Source: DASPHG01 sp035629775 (GTDB lineage Bacteria > Actinomycetota > Thermoleophilia > Solirubrobacterales > Thermoleophilaceae). From it: 24,823 nucleotides of DNA. The notes beneath the pieces are model-generated. The model had not been told where the DNA came from, did not search any database, and saw nothing but the letters and a program-made list of their open reading frames with translations. Every line of letters starts with the position of its first letter. The stretch's first letter is position 1. Positions 10,154-16,515 of the stretch are shown here, in pieces. The translations under genes and the position numbers were made by a program. The DNA is taken from NCBI GenBank assembly GCA_035629775.1, contig DASPHG010000052.1:1-24823 (forward strand), given 5' to 3'.

Positions 10154-10576
10154 ATGGGACGAACAGCGACCAAGAGCGCGCTCGAGGCGTACTGCCCGCA
10201 TTGCTTCCTGCTCATCGAGAGCGAGGCGAATGCGGACTGGCCGCCGGAGCCGACGCGCTGCCCGCACTGCCGGCTTCTGATCGGCGAGGGGCGCGCCCGA
10301 CCGACCGCTGACGCGAGCCCCGGCGCGCGCGGCACCGCCGCCGGTGTCTTCGCGCATCGGGCCAAGCGAGGCGATCAGGAGGACGTCTCCGAGGACGAGG
10401 TCTGCGACGCGATCCGCACTGTTGCCGAGGAGCTCGGCGCGCGGCCTGAGCGGCTCCTGATGGTGGACTACCAGCAGCGCGCCTCGGCCGACCCCTCCCT
10501 GCCCGACCTGGGCGACGTGTTCGCGGCGTACGGCAGCTGGAAGCGCGCCAGGCGCGAGGCCGCCGCCGCTGCCTGA
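10154..10576 (+). CDS. Small zinc-ribbon protein with possible HNH-associated repeat
   Basis: A 140-residue soluble protein without an assigned function. Cys14, Cys17, Cys36 and Cys39 (YCPHC and RCPHC, 18 residues apart) form a likely treble-clef or ribbon zinc site. Residues 40-75 look disordered and basic. Residues 80-140 (EVCDAIRTVAEELG, then DPSLPDLGDVFAAYGSWKRA) match my memory of the homing-endonuclease-associated repeat, a small helix-turn-helix-like DNA-binding module found in many actinobacterial proteins; this is inference. The ATG at 10154 has AGGGG just upstream. It sits 59 nt after the sigma gene on the same strand and 39 nt before cytochrome c, so it may be cotranscribed with the sigma factor. 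A DNA- or transcription-related role is plausible but unproven. Confidence 0.8.
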   Translation: MGRTATKSALEAYCPHCFLLIESEANADWPPEPTRCPHCRLLIGEGRARPTADASPGARGTAAGVFAHRAKRGDQEDVSEDEVCDAIRTVAEELGARPERLLMVDYQQRASADPSLPDLGDVFAAYGSWKRARREAAAAA

Positions 10577-10600
10577 CGGCGAACCGCCGCCCACGCCGGA

Positions 10601-10606
10601 TACGAT
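10601..10606 (+). promoter_or_regulatory. Putative -10 of the cytochrome c gene
   Basis: TACGAT is followed by 9 nt and then the ATG at 10616, implying a leader of 2-3 nt at most. Confidence 0.4.
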
Positions 10607-10615
10607 GCCCGCCCG

Positions 10616-11104
10616 ATGGAGGTAGTCCTCTTCCTAGCGCCGTTCGTCCTGCTGGGCGCCGGCATCATCTTCGTCGCGTTTTCGGGCGGTCCCGGCCGGG
10701 CGCGCGAGGCCTACCTGACCAAGGGCGGCGGCTTCTTCAAGTTCTCGATGGCCCTGCTCTACGTCGCGCTGGGCCTGGCGGTGCCGGCGCTCGTGATCGC
10801 GAACCGCGAGCCCAGCGAGGGGGCCACAGCCCCGCTGAAGCACGAGACGGCGTCGGATGACCTCGAGGAGGGCAAGGAGCTCTTCCGCATCACCTGCGCG
10901 AGCTGCCACACGCTTGCGGCGGCGAACGCCCACGGCGTGACCGGTCCGAACCTCGACGAGGTCGGCGAGATGACCGAGGAGCGTGTCCTGACGGCCATCC
11001 GGGTCGGCGGCACGGGCCAGAAGCGGATGCCCGCAGCCCTGCTCGAAGGCGAGGACGCCGAGCTCGTCGCGAAGTACGTCAGCGCGGTCGCGGGCAAGAA
11101 ATAG
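10616..11104 (+). CDS. Membrane-anchored c-type cytochrome
   Basis: A 162-residue electron carrier. Two hydrophobic segments (about 3-22 and 43-62) anchor the N-terminus in the membrane; a flexible linker leads to a class I cytochrome c domain from about 82. Heme is attached at CASCH (94-98), with His98 as one axial ligand and Met138 (KRMPAALLEG) as the likely second. PNLDEVG and the C-terminal helix VAKYVSAVAG complete the fold. No oxidase or other respiratory gene lies nearby, so its partner is unknown; a role between a bc complex and a terminal oxidase is a reasonable guess. Two anchoring helices instead of one is less common for such short cytochromes. Confidence 0.92.
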   Translation: MEVVLFLAPFVLLGAGIIFVAFSGGPGRAREAYLTKGGGFFKFSMALLYVALGLAVPALVIANREPSEGATAPLKHETASDDLEEGKELFRITCASCHTLAAANAHGVTGPNLDEVGEMTEERVLTAIRVGGTGQKRMPAALLEGEDAELVAKYVSAVAGKK

Positions 11105-11151
11105 CCTGCATCCTCCGTTGATTTCCTGAAGTGGGCGTCGTGGCGCGTTGC

Positions 11152-11157
11152 TACGAT
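11152..11157 (+). promoter_or_regulatory. Putative -10 for the first riboswitch transcript
   Basis: TTGCTACGAT here resembles TTGCTACCGT at the same place ahead of the second riboswitch (22919-22928). The shared context suggests a common promoter type; no convincing -35. Confidence 0.4.
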
Positions 11158-11170
11158 GCCGCCCGTCCAT

Positions 11171-11307
11171 AGCCGAGGTCCGGCCCCGAGGGGCTGGACG
11201 CGGGGGATCCATTGGCCACTGGCCAGGGGCGAATCGCCGCCACGTGCCGCGTAGCGCAGCTCTTTCAGCGCGAGCCCGACAGCTAACCCCGTAGGCGCAC
11301 GAAAGAG
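11171..11307 (+). promoter_or_regulatory. c-di-AMP riboswitch (ydaO-yuaA type), copy 1
   Basis: The leader contains the conserved blocks of the ydaO-yuaA family in order: GCCGAGG (11172-11178), GCGGGGGATCC (about 11200-11210), GGGGCGAATC (about 11226-11235) and CCCGACAGCTAAC followed by GTAGGCG (about 11275-11296). CTCTTTC at 11260-11266 pairs with GAAAGAG at 11301-11307, closing the 3' subdomain. This class binds cyclic di-AMP and usually turns expression off. The GAAAGAG arm overlaps the purine-rich ribosome site (AGAAGGG) of the GTG at 11318, so bound ligand could block translation. In known Actinobacteria this riboswitch controls cell-wall hydrolases, which fits the gene downstream. Confidence 0.92.
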
Positions 11308-11317
11308 AAGGGATTCA

Positions 11318-11977
11318 GTGAGCCGCAGGACCGTGCAGATCACGGGCCGTCCGGAGCCGTACCGGCGCCCGAGTCGAACATCAACGCAGATCAAGAGCCG
11401 CCCGGACCGGGTGGCGTTCTGGGCCGTTCTCCTCGGCGTCTTCATGCTCTTCATGGCCGTGGTCACGGCGCAGGCCGACGCGTACAACTGGCAGAAGGCG
11501 ACGCTCGGGGACCGGACGCTCAAGAAGGGCAATGCCGGGAACGACGTGAAGACGCTCCAGATCCTGCTCACCCGGCGGGGCTTCGAGGTGCCGTCCACGG
11601 GCTACTTCGGCAAGATCACAAAGCGCCAGGTGAAGCGCTTCCAGCGCAGCAAGCACATCGGCTCGGACGGGATCGTGGGCCCGGTCACCCGCTCCAAGAT
11701 GACGCCGCGGAAGCACCGGAGGGCGACGTGGTACGGACCCGGCCTCTATGGCAACAACATGGCCTGCGGCGGCAGGCTCACCCGCAGCACGTGGGGTGTG
11801 GCCCACAAGACGCTGCCGTGCGGCAAGCGGGTCGCCATCGCCCACGGCGGCCGGATCGTGATTGCACCGGTGGTGGATCGCGGGCCGTTCGTCAAGGGCG
11901 TCTCCTACGACCTGACGGAAAAGACGGCGCGCGCTTTGCGGATGCTCGAGACAAGCTCCGTTCGCGCCAATCGTTAG
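11318..11977 (+). CDS. Peptidoglycan-binding, RlpA-like double-psi beta-barrel protein
   Basis: A 219-residue cell-wall protein. A 33-residue basic N-terminus precedes one membrane segment (about 33-52) acting as anchor or signal. A peptidoglycan-binding type 1 domain spans about 66-128 (GNDVKTLQILLTRRGF, GYFGKITKRQVKRFQ, DGIVGPVTRS). An RlpA-like barrel follows at about 136-210 (ATWYGPGLYGNNMACGG, VAHKTLPCG, VVDRGPF, YDLTEKTA). His163 and Asp187 match the residues implicated in RlpA lytic transglycosylase activity. Cys150 and Cys168 could form a disulfide. The GTG at 11318 is supported by AGAAGGG 5 nt upstream. Directly preceded by a c-di-AMP riboswitch, so it is likely a wall-remodelling enzyme under c-di-AMP control. 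Confidence 0.9.
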   Translation: MSRRTVQITGRPEPYRRPSRTSTQIKSRPDRVAFWAVLLGVFMLFMAVVTAQADAYNWQKATLGDRTLKKGNAGNDVKTLQILLTRRGFEVPSTGYFGKITKRQVKRFQRSKHIGSDGIVGPVTRSKMTPRKHRRATWYGPGLYGNNMACGGRLTRSTWGVAHKTLPCGKRVAIAHGGRIVIAPVVDRGPFVKGVSYDLTEKTARALRMLETSSVRANR

Positions 11978-12006
11978 CCGCTCTTAAGGGGAATTCCGTA
12001 TCCACT

Positions 12007-12024
12007 CTGTGACCGAGGTCACAG
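12007..12024 (+). promoter_or_regulatory. CRP/FNR-family type binding site
   Basis: CTGTGACC-GA-GGTCACAG is an 8-bp inverted repeat that contains an exact TGTGA-N6-TCACA, the CRP consensus shared by actinobacterial GlxR/Crp regulators. Its centre lies about 42-44 bp upstream of the start expected from the TATACT below, the position of a class II activator. It could instead be a short hairpin after the rlpA-like gene, but no T-tract follows. Confidence 0.6.
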
Positions 12025-12052
12025 TGAGACCCCTTGCACCGGGACGTATACT
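12024..12052 (+). promoter_or_regulatory. Promoter of the AhpD-family gene
   Basis: TATACT at 12047-12052 is a strong -10; GTGAGA at 12024-12029 with a 17-nt spacer is a weak -35, as expected for an activator-dependent promoter. Leader length to the ATG at 12089 is about 30 nt. Confidence 0.55.
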
Positions 12053-12065
12053 TACTGTCCGTAAG
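12051..12065 (+). promoter_or_regulatory. Putative HxlR-type operator
   Basis: CTTAC-TGTCC-GTAAG is a perfect 5-bp inverted repeat that covers the end of the -10 and the expected transcription start. Its TAC/GTA half-sites resemble those of HxlR/DUF24 repressors. An HxlR gene lies two genes downstream at 12694. Confidence 0.55.
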
Positions 12066-12088
12066 AAGCCATCAGAAAGTGAAGCGCC

Positions 12089-12652
12089 ATGAAGACGAAG
12101 GAGAGCCGGTTCCCGATCCACGACGAGTTGACTGCGCCCGAGCGCAGCCTGCCCGTGCTGAAGGGCGCCCTCGCGGGCGGCGGTCAGCTCTCCAACTTCA
12201 TTGCGGTGCTCTCCGGCTCGCCGGCGGCGCTTCGCGCATACGCGCGCTTCCGCTCCGAGCTGCGTCACGGCGCGCTTCCGCTCAAGACCCAGCAGCGGAT
12301 CGCGCTGGCGGTGGCGGAGCACCAGGGGTCGGCGTACGCGCTCGCCGCGCTGCAGCGGACGGCACGTGACGCGGGCCTCGGCCTCGACGAGATTGCGCTG
12401 GCGCGCCAGTTCGAGTCGAAGGACGAGGGCGATGCGGCGATGCTCGCCTACGTGCGGGGCATCCTCGAGGCCGACGGCACGCCGCCGCGGGTCAACCACG
12501 AGGACGCGCTCGAGGCCGGCTGGACCAACGAGCAGTTGCTCGAGGCCGTCGCGCACATCGCCGTGAACAGCTTCGGAAACCTGGTCACCCGGACGGGCGA
12601 CGTGCCGCTCGACGGGTCGGCCGAGGACGCCAGGCTTCAGCAGGCCGCCTAG
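12089..12652 (+). CDS. AhpD/carboxymuconolactone decarboxylase-family protein lacking the active-site cysteines
   Basis: A 187-residue all-helical protein of the AhpD-like family. The usual helix VAEVNGCxYCLAAH is present as VAEHQGSAYALAAL: both redox cysteines are replaced (Ser81 and Ala84), and the proton-relay His is Leu88. The whole protein contains no cysteine, so a standard AhpD peroxidase or reductase mechanism is impossible; Tyr83, Glu77 and His78 remain near the site. Other family features (SLPVLKGAL, LPLKTQQRIALAVAE, ALEAGWTNEQLLEAVAHIAVNSFGN) are intact, so the fold is likely kept. ATG 12089 has AAAGTGAAG upstream. It is regulated by a CRP-type site and an HxlR-type dyad, and is followed by an HxlR gene 41 nt later. 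Confidence 0.88.
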   Translation: MKTKESRFPIHDELTAPERSLPVLKGALAGGGQLSNFIAVLSGSPAALRAYARFRSELRHGALPLKTQQRIALAVAEHQGSAYALAALQRTARDAGLGLDEIALARQFESKDEGDAAMLAYVRGILEADGTPPRVNHEDALEAGWTNEQLLEAVAHIAVNSFGNLVTRTGDVPLDGSAEDARLQQAA

Positions 12653-12681
12653 CCGATCCGGCAGGCTGCGCAGGCCGGGGC

Positions 12682-12687
12682 TATCCT
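12682..12687 (+). promoter_or_regulatory. Putative -10 of a leaderless hxlR-type gene
   Basis: TATCCT is followed by 6 nt and the ATG at 12694, so transcription would begin at or beside the start codon. There is no Shine-Dalgarno in the 41-nt gap. Confidence 0.5.
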
Positions 12688-12693
12688 CTTCTC

Positions 12694-13044
12694 ATGCAGG
12701 TCTCCACGGCGGAGGAGAGCCGACTCGCCAACAGGGCCGCTTGCTGCGGCCTCTACCACCAGGCAGTTGAGCTCGTGGGCAAGCGCTGGACCGGCGCGAT
12801 CCTGCTCGTCCTGATGGACGGCCCGCTTCGCTTCTCCGAGGTGCGCGAGCTCGTGCCCGACATCTCCGACCGTCTCCTGTCCGAGCGGATGAAGGAACTT
12901 GAGGCGGAGGGGATCGTCGAGCGGCGGGTCAGCGATTGCGGTCCGGTCAAGGTCGAGTACGACCTGACCGACAAGGGGCGGGCGCTCGAGCCGACGGTGT
13001 CAGCGCTCAAGAGCTGGGCACACGACTGGCTCTCCCGGCGTTAG
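12694..13044 (+). CDS. HxlR/DUF24-family transcriptional regulator, YodB-like
   Basis: A 116-residue winged-helix regulator. GKRWTGAILLVLMDGPLRFSE (from residue 29, in part), DISDRLLSERMKELE and the wing EYDLTDKGRAL are the HxlR signature and, from memory, align closely with Bacillus YodB. Cys18 lies 11 residues before GKRW, the same spacing as the redox-sensing Cys6 of YodB; here it is doubled (Cys17-Cys18), and Cys82 is a third. It would sense quinones, aldehydes or oxidants and release DNA on thiol modification. The likely target is the dyad at 12051-12065 ahead of the cysteine-free AhpD-family gene; no similar dyad is seen at its own promoter. Length is typical. Confidence 0.92.
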   Translation: MQVSTAEESRLANRAACCGLYHQAVELVGKRWTGAILLVLMDGPLRFSEVRELVPDISDRLLSERMKELEAEGIVERRVSDCGPVKVEYDLTDKGRALEPTVSALKSWAHDWLSRR

Positions 13045-13051
13045 TCTCAGC

Positions 13052-13082
13052 GCGTCTCGTAACCCGACCGACAGGGAGACGC
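13052..13082 (+). promoter_or_regulatory. Inverted repeat in the glnA leader covering the ribosome site
   Basis: GCGTCTC (13052-13058) pairs perfectly with GAGACGC (13076-13082), with a 17-nt loop; the 3' arm holds the GGGAG ribosome site and ends one base before the GTG. It could mask translation as RNA or bind a regulator as DNA. Confidence 0.35.
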
Positions 13083-13083
13083 A

Positions 13084-14433
13084 GTGGCCGACCAGCCCCG
13101 GACCGCGGACGACGTCAAGGCGATCGTCGACGAGCGCGACATCCGCTTCATTCGCTTCTGGTTCACGGACATCCTCGGGCAGCTCAAGAGCTTCTCGATC
13201 AACAAGGACGAGCTCGAGGACGCCTTCGAGGGCGGGATGGGGTTCGACGGCTCGTCGATAACGGGTTTCAACGCGATCGAGGAGTCCGACATGATCGCGA
13301 TGCCGGACCCGTCGACGTTCGCGATCCTGCCGTGGCGGCCCGAGGACAAGGGCGTCGGCCGCATGTTCTGCGACATCGTCACCCCCAGTCGCGAGCCGTA
13401 CGAGGGTGACCCGCGCCACGTCCTGCGCCGCGCCCTCCAGCGCGCGGAGGCGATGGGCTTCGACACGTTCAACGTCGGCCCCGAGCTCGAGTTCTTCTAC
13501 TTCCGCAGCGCTCGCCCCGAGTCGGGCCAGCCCGAGGTCCTCGACGAGGGCGGCTACTTCGACCTGACGACGCTCGACGCCGGCTCCGACGTGCGCCGCG
13601 AGACGGTGCTCGCGCTCGAGCAGCTCGGGATCCACGTGGAGTACACCCACCACGAGGTCGGCCCGTCGCAGCACGAGATCGACATGCGGTACGCGAACGC
13701 CATGAAGATGGCCGACGATTGCATGACCTACCGGATCACGGTCAAGGAATACGCGATGAAGTACGGCTGGCATGCCACGTTCATGCCGAAGCCGCTCTTC
13801 GGCGAGAACGGTTCGGGGATGCACACCCACCAGTCGCTCTTCAACGAGGGCCGCAACGCGTTTTACGACGGCGACGACAAGTACTACCTCTCGCAGACCG
13901 GCAAGCAGTTCATCGCCGGGCAGCTGAAGCACGCGCGCGAGGTCTCGTCGCTCTTCGCCCAGTGGGTGAACTCGTACAAGCGGCTGGTCCCGGGGTACGA
14001 GGCGCCGGTGTACGTCGCGTGGTCGCGCCGCAACCGCTCGGCCCTCGTGCGGGTGCCGCTCTACCACCCGGGCAAGGAGCAGGCCACGCGCATGGAGCTG
14101 CGCTGCCCCGACCCGGCATGCAACCCATACCTGACGTTCGCGGTGCTGCTCCAGGCCGGGCTCGAGGGGATCGAGAAGGGCTACGAGCTGCCCGAGCCGA
14201 TGGAGAAGAACCTGTACCACATCTCCCCGGACGAGCGGAAGCGGCTGGGGATCGAGCAGCTGCCGGAGACGCTCGGCGAGGCGATCGAGCTGACCGCCGA
14301 GTCAGAGCTCGTGCTGCGCACGCTCGGCGAGCACATGTTCAACCGCTACGTCGAGATCAAGCGGCAGGAGTGGGAGGACTACCGCGTCCAGGTCACCCAG
14401 TGGGAGCTGGATCGGTACATGTCGATCCTCTAG
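13084..14433 (+). CDS. glnA: Type I glutamine synthetase
   Basis: A 449-residue dodecameric enzyme making glutamine from glutamate, ammonia and ATP. The beta-grasp N-terminal domain holds RFWFTDILGQLKSFSI and MGFDGSSI; the catalytic domain holds GPELEFFYF, HHEVGPSQHEID, the ATP-binding GENGSGMHTHQSLF, and the glutamate loop NRSALVRVP. Length and sequence look like the GSI-alpha group (Bacillus type, about 445 residues) rather than the 470-residue beta group: the region around NLYHISPDE differs from the NLYDLP adenylylation site. GTG 13084 is supported by AGGGAG upstream. It would work with the gltBD pair near the window start in ammonia assimilation. Actinobacteria often have several GS paralogues, so it may not be the only one. 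Confidence 0.95.
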   Translation: MADQPRTADDVKAIVDERDIRFIRFWFTDILGQLKSFSINKDELEDAFEGGMGFDGSSITGFNAIEESDMIAMPDPSTFAILPWRPEDKGVGRMFCDIVTPSREPYEGDPRHVLRRALQRAEAMGFDTFNVGPELEFFYFRSARPESGQPEVLDEGGYFDLTTLDAGSDVRRETVLALEQLGIHVEYTHHEVGPSQHEIDMRYANAMKMADDCMTYRITVKEYAMKYGWHATFMPKPLFGENGSGMHTHQSLFNEGRNAFYDGDDKYYLSQTGKQFIAGQLKHAREVSSLFAQWVNSYKRLVPGYEAPVYVAWSRRNRSALVRVPLYHPGKEQATRMELRCPDPACNPYLTFAVLLQAGLEGIEKGYELPEPMEKNLYHISPDERKRLGIEQLPETLGEAIELTAESELVLRTLGEHMFNRYVEIKRQEWEDYRVQVTQWELDRYMSIL

Positions 14434-14434
14434 C

Positions 14435-14467
14435 GATTTACCACGGGGCCTGGCCCCCTGGTAAATC
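14435..14467. terminator. Long stem-loop between convergent glnA and the RTX gene
   Basis: GATTTACC/GGTAAATC forms the outer 8 bp and GGGG/CCCC the inner stem around a CCTGG loop, with one C-C mismatch and an A-T pair between. It begins 1 nt after the glnA stop and ends 3 nt from the other gene's stop, so it can serve both strands. Neither side has a T-tract. Confidence 0.65.
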
Positions 14468-14470
14468 CCT

Positions 14471-14956
14471 TCACTTCGGGAAGCGCAAGTCTTCGCAGTC
14501 GAAGACGCCGTCCTCGTCGATGTCGAGGTAGACGGTGTCCTCGCCTGGGCCGCAGTCGATCCGGTCGTAGCTGCCGTCGTTCGAGAAGACCACGTCGTCA
14601 CCGCCGCCGGCCTGGATGTCGTCGATCCCCGAGTTATCGGTGATCTTGTCCTTGCCGTGCCCGCCGAGGAGGTCGTCGTCGCCCGGGCCGCCGAACAGCT
14701 TGTCGGCGCCGCGCCCGCCTGAGAGCAGGTCGTGGCCGCGGTGGCCGAACAGGCGGTCGGCGGCGCCCGCGCCGAAGACCTCGTCGCCGCCGCGGCGCCC
14801 CTTCAGCGTGTCCTTCCCGCCGCGGCCGTGGATCTTGTCGGCCTTCTTGGTGCCGCTGATGCGGTCGCCCTTGGCCGTCCCGCGCAGCTCGGCCGCGCCG
14901 GCGACGCCGGCCGCCACGAGCGCGAGCGCGGCGACCGCCGCCGCCGCTCGTCTCAT
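14471..14956 (-). CDS. Small secreted RTX-type calcium-binding repeat protein
   Basis: A 161-residue protein with a signal peptide (first 20-22 residues, ending in AGAAEL). Residues about 24-135 are degenerate RTX nonapeptides (GGRGADKLF, GGPGDDDLL, GGHGKDKI), which normally bind calcium in a parallel beta-roll and fold after export. The C-terminal part has a conserved RIDCGPGEDTV segment and an EF-like DIDEDGVFD stretch. Its ATG overlaps the TGA of the upstream phosphoesterase gene (ATGA), so the two are translated as one operon. There is no catalytic domain; a structural or accessory role for the exported phosphoesterase is possible. Confidence 0.85.
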   Translation of the reverse strand: MRRAAAAVAALALVAAGVAGAAELRGTAKGDRISGTKKADKIHGRGGKDTLKGRRGGDEVFGAGAADRLFGHRGHDLLSGGRGADKLFGGPGDDDLLGGHGKDKITDNSGIDDIQAGGGDDVVFSNDGSYDRIDCGPGEDTVYLDIDEDGVFDCEDLRFPK

Positions 14957-16494
14957 GTGGAGTCCCGGTAGGCGCCCAGCACCTTCGACGGCTGGCGGAA
15001 CATCGAGGCCGGGTCCGACTTGGGGTATTTGATGCCGAGCCGGTCGAGGTATCCGGTCTCCTCGAGCAGGGCGAGATCATGCGCCTTCGGGCGCTTCGGC
15101 GCGGCGAGCTTCTGCCCACGCCGGCCGAGCGGCGGAAGCGGGTTCGGGAGCGGCTCGGGCTGCGGGGCGCCCAGCCCGCGCGCCGAGCAGGTCGCCGTGA
15201 CCACGTTGCCCGGGTCGGGCACGTCCGGCGGCTCCACGCGCGGGTCGCCCTTGAAGTCGAACGCGTACCCGATGTTGCGCGCGTAGGCGTCGCGGCGGGT
15301 GAGCGCCTTCTTGATCCCGAAGCGGTGGCGGATCAGCTTGATGATGGATTCGAAGCCGTAGGTGCCGTGGTCCACGTGGCCCTGACGGGCATAGGGGGAG
15401 AGCACGAGCGCCGGGATGCGGAAGCCCATCTGGCCGAAGTCCTCGTCCAGGTCGCGGCTGTTGCGCATGTCGGGTACCCGCGGCGGGCGCACGTGGTCGA
15501 AGAAGCCGCCCCACTCGTCGTACACGACGAAGATCGCGCCGCGCTCCCACTGCGGTGACTCCATGAACGCGTGGACCACGTCCGATATGTACGCCTGGCC
15601 GAGCCGGACATCGCCGTGCGGGTGCTCGTCGGCCGAGATGCCATCGCCGCCGCCGCCGTCCTTGAACGGCGGGTCGACGAACGCCACGTTCGGGAGCGAG
15701 CCGGCGGCGCACGCCAGGTAGTAGTCCTCCACCCGGCTCGCACGCTGCATCCCGGCGACGCCCCACAGGGCGGCGGGCGGCAGGTCGTTGAAGTACGCGC
15801 CCACCGTGCCACCGGCGCGCTCGACCGCCGCGAACAGCGTCGTCTCGTACGGGAAGCCGGCGCTGTCGACCGGGAGGTCGTTCTCCCTGTTCCCGTAGGA
15901 CTGCGCGGCCCACATGTACTCGCGGTTCGGGTAGGTCGAGGCGAGGATCGAGCAGAAGAACCGGTCGAAGGTGGTTGCGCCCTTCGTCGCCGGCTGGATG
16001 AAGCCCAGGTCGCCCTCGCCGTAGTAGCCGATGGCGAACTCGTCGGTGCCGCTGCCCTCCTTCAGCCAGCCGTCCAGCTTCCCCCTGTTGAACTGGACGC
16101 GGCCGGACTCCCAGCCGTGGCCCGGGTCCGGGTGACCGCAACCCTGGTACTCCGGCGTCAGGCGGGCGGTCTCCTGCTCTTTCCCCGCCTGGTCGGTGTA
16201 GGTGATGCCGGCCTGGCGCCCGTCCGCATCCGGCATCCAGCCGAGGTAGTGGTCGAACGACCGGTTCTCCATCATCAGCACGACGAAGGTGTCGATCGGG
16301 AGGTTGCGCGGGGAGGGGAGACGGGTGCGGCGCTGACGCTTCGCCGCCTCGGCGACGAGGGTGTCGGCGGGGAGCGTGCCCGCGAGCCCGGCCAGTCCGG
16401 CGGTGTACGCGGTGCGCTGGAGGAACTCGCGCCTGCGCAGGGCCTCGTCGGGCACCTCCGCCTCGAGCCGCTCCGCGCGTTCCCGGTCGTCCAC
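14953..16494 (-). CDS. Tat-exported phosphoesterase (phospholipase C / acid phosphatase family)
   Basis: A 513-residue enzyme of the alkaline-phosphatase-like phosphoesterase family (phospholipase C/AcpA type). RRREFLQRTAYTAGLAG (20-36) is a twin-arginine signal, so the folded enzyme is exported. TFVVLMMENRSFDHYLGW (69-86) carries the metal-binding Glu and Asn of the family; the later DEHPHGDVRLGQAYI and VVYDEWGGFFDHV supply the other metal and substrate ligands. The last ~70 residues (proline-rich, then KYPKSDP) look like a variable tail. The start is GTG at 16494, six nt from a TAGCCT. Substrate could be phosphatidylcholine, phosphatidylinositol or another phosphoester; sequence alone does not decide. 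Confidence 0.92.
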   Translation of the reverse strand: MDDRERAERLEAEVPDEALRRREFLQRTAYTAGLAGLAGTLPADTLVAEAAKRQRRTRLPSPRNLPIDTFVVLMMENRSFDHYLGWMPDADGRQAGITYTDQAGKEQETARLTPEYQGCGHPDPGHGWESGRVQFNRGKLDGWLKEGSGTDEFAIGYYGEGDLGFIQPATKGATTFDRFFCSILASTYPNREYMWAAQSYGNRENDLPVDSAGFPYETTLFAAVERAGGTVGAYFNDLPPAALWGVAGMQRASRVEDYYLACAAGSLPNVAFVDPPFKDGGGGDGISADEHPHGDVRLGQAYISDVVHAFMESPQWERGAIFVVYDEWGGFFDHVRPPRVPDMRNSRDLDEDFGQMGFRIPALVLSPYARQGHVDHGTYGFESIIKLIRHRFGIKKALTRRDAYARNIGYAFDFKGDPRVEPPDVPDPGNVVTATCSARGLGAPQPEPLPNPLPPLGRRGQKLAAPKRPKAHDLALLEETGYLDRLGIKYPKSDPASMFRQPSKVLGAYRDST

Positions 16495-16499
16495 GGAGC

Positions 16500-16506
16500 T
16501 AGGCTA
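16500..16506. promoter_or_regulatory. Symmetric -10 shared by two divergent genes
   Basis: TAGGCTA reads TAGGCT on the plus strand (10 nt before the ATG at 16516) and TAGCCT on the minus strand (6 nt before the GTG at 16494). Both genes could start from one overlapping bidirectional promoter. Confidence 0.45.
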
Positions 16507-16515
16507 CCCCGCGCC

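Noticed and set aside
12007..12024. The TGTGA dyad as a simple intrinsic terminator of the upstream gene
   Set aside because: No T-tract follows, and the exact CRP-type half-sites and their distance from the -10 fit an activator site better; not fully excluded.
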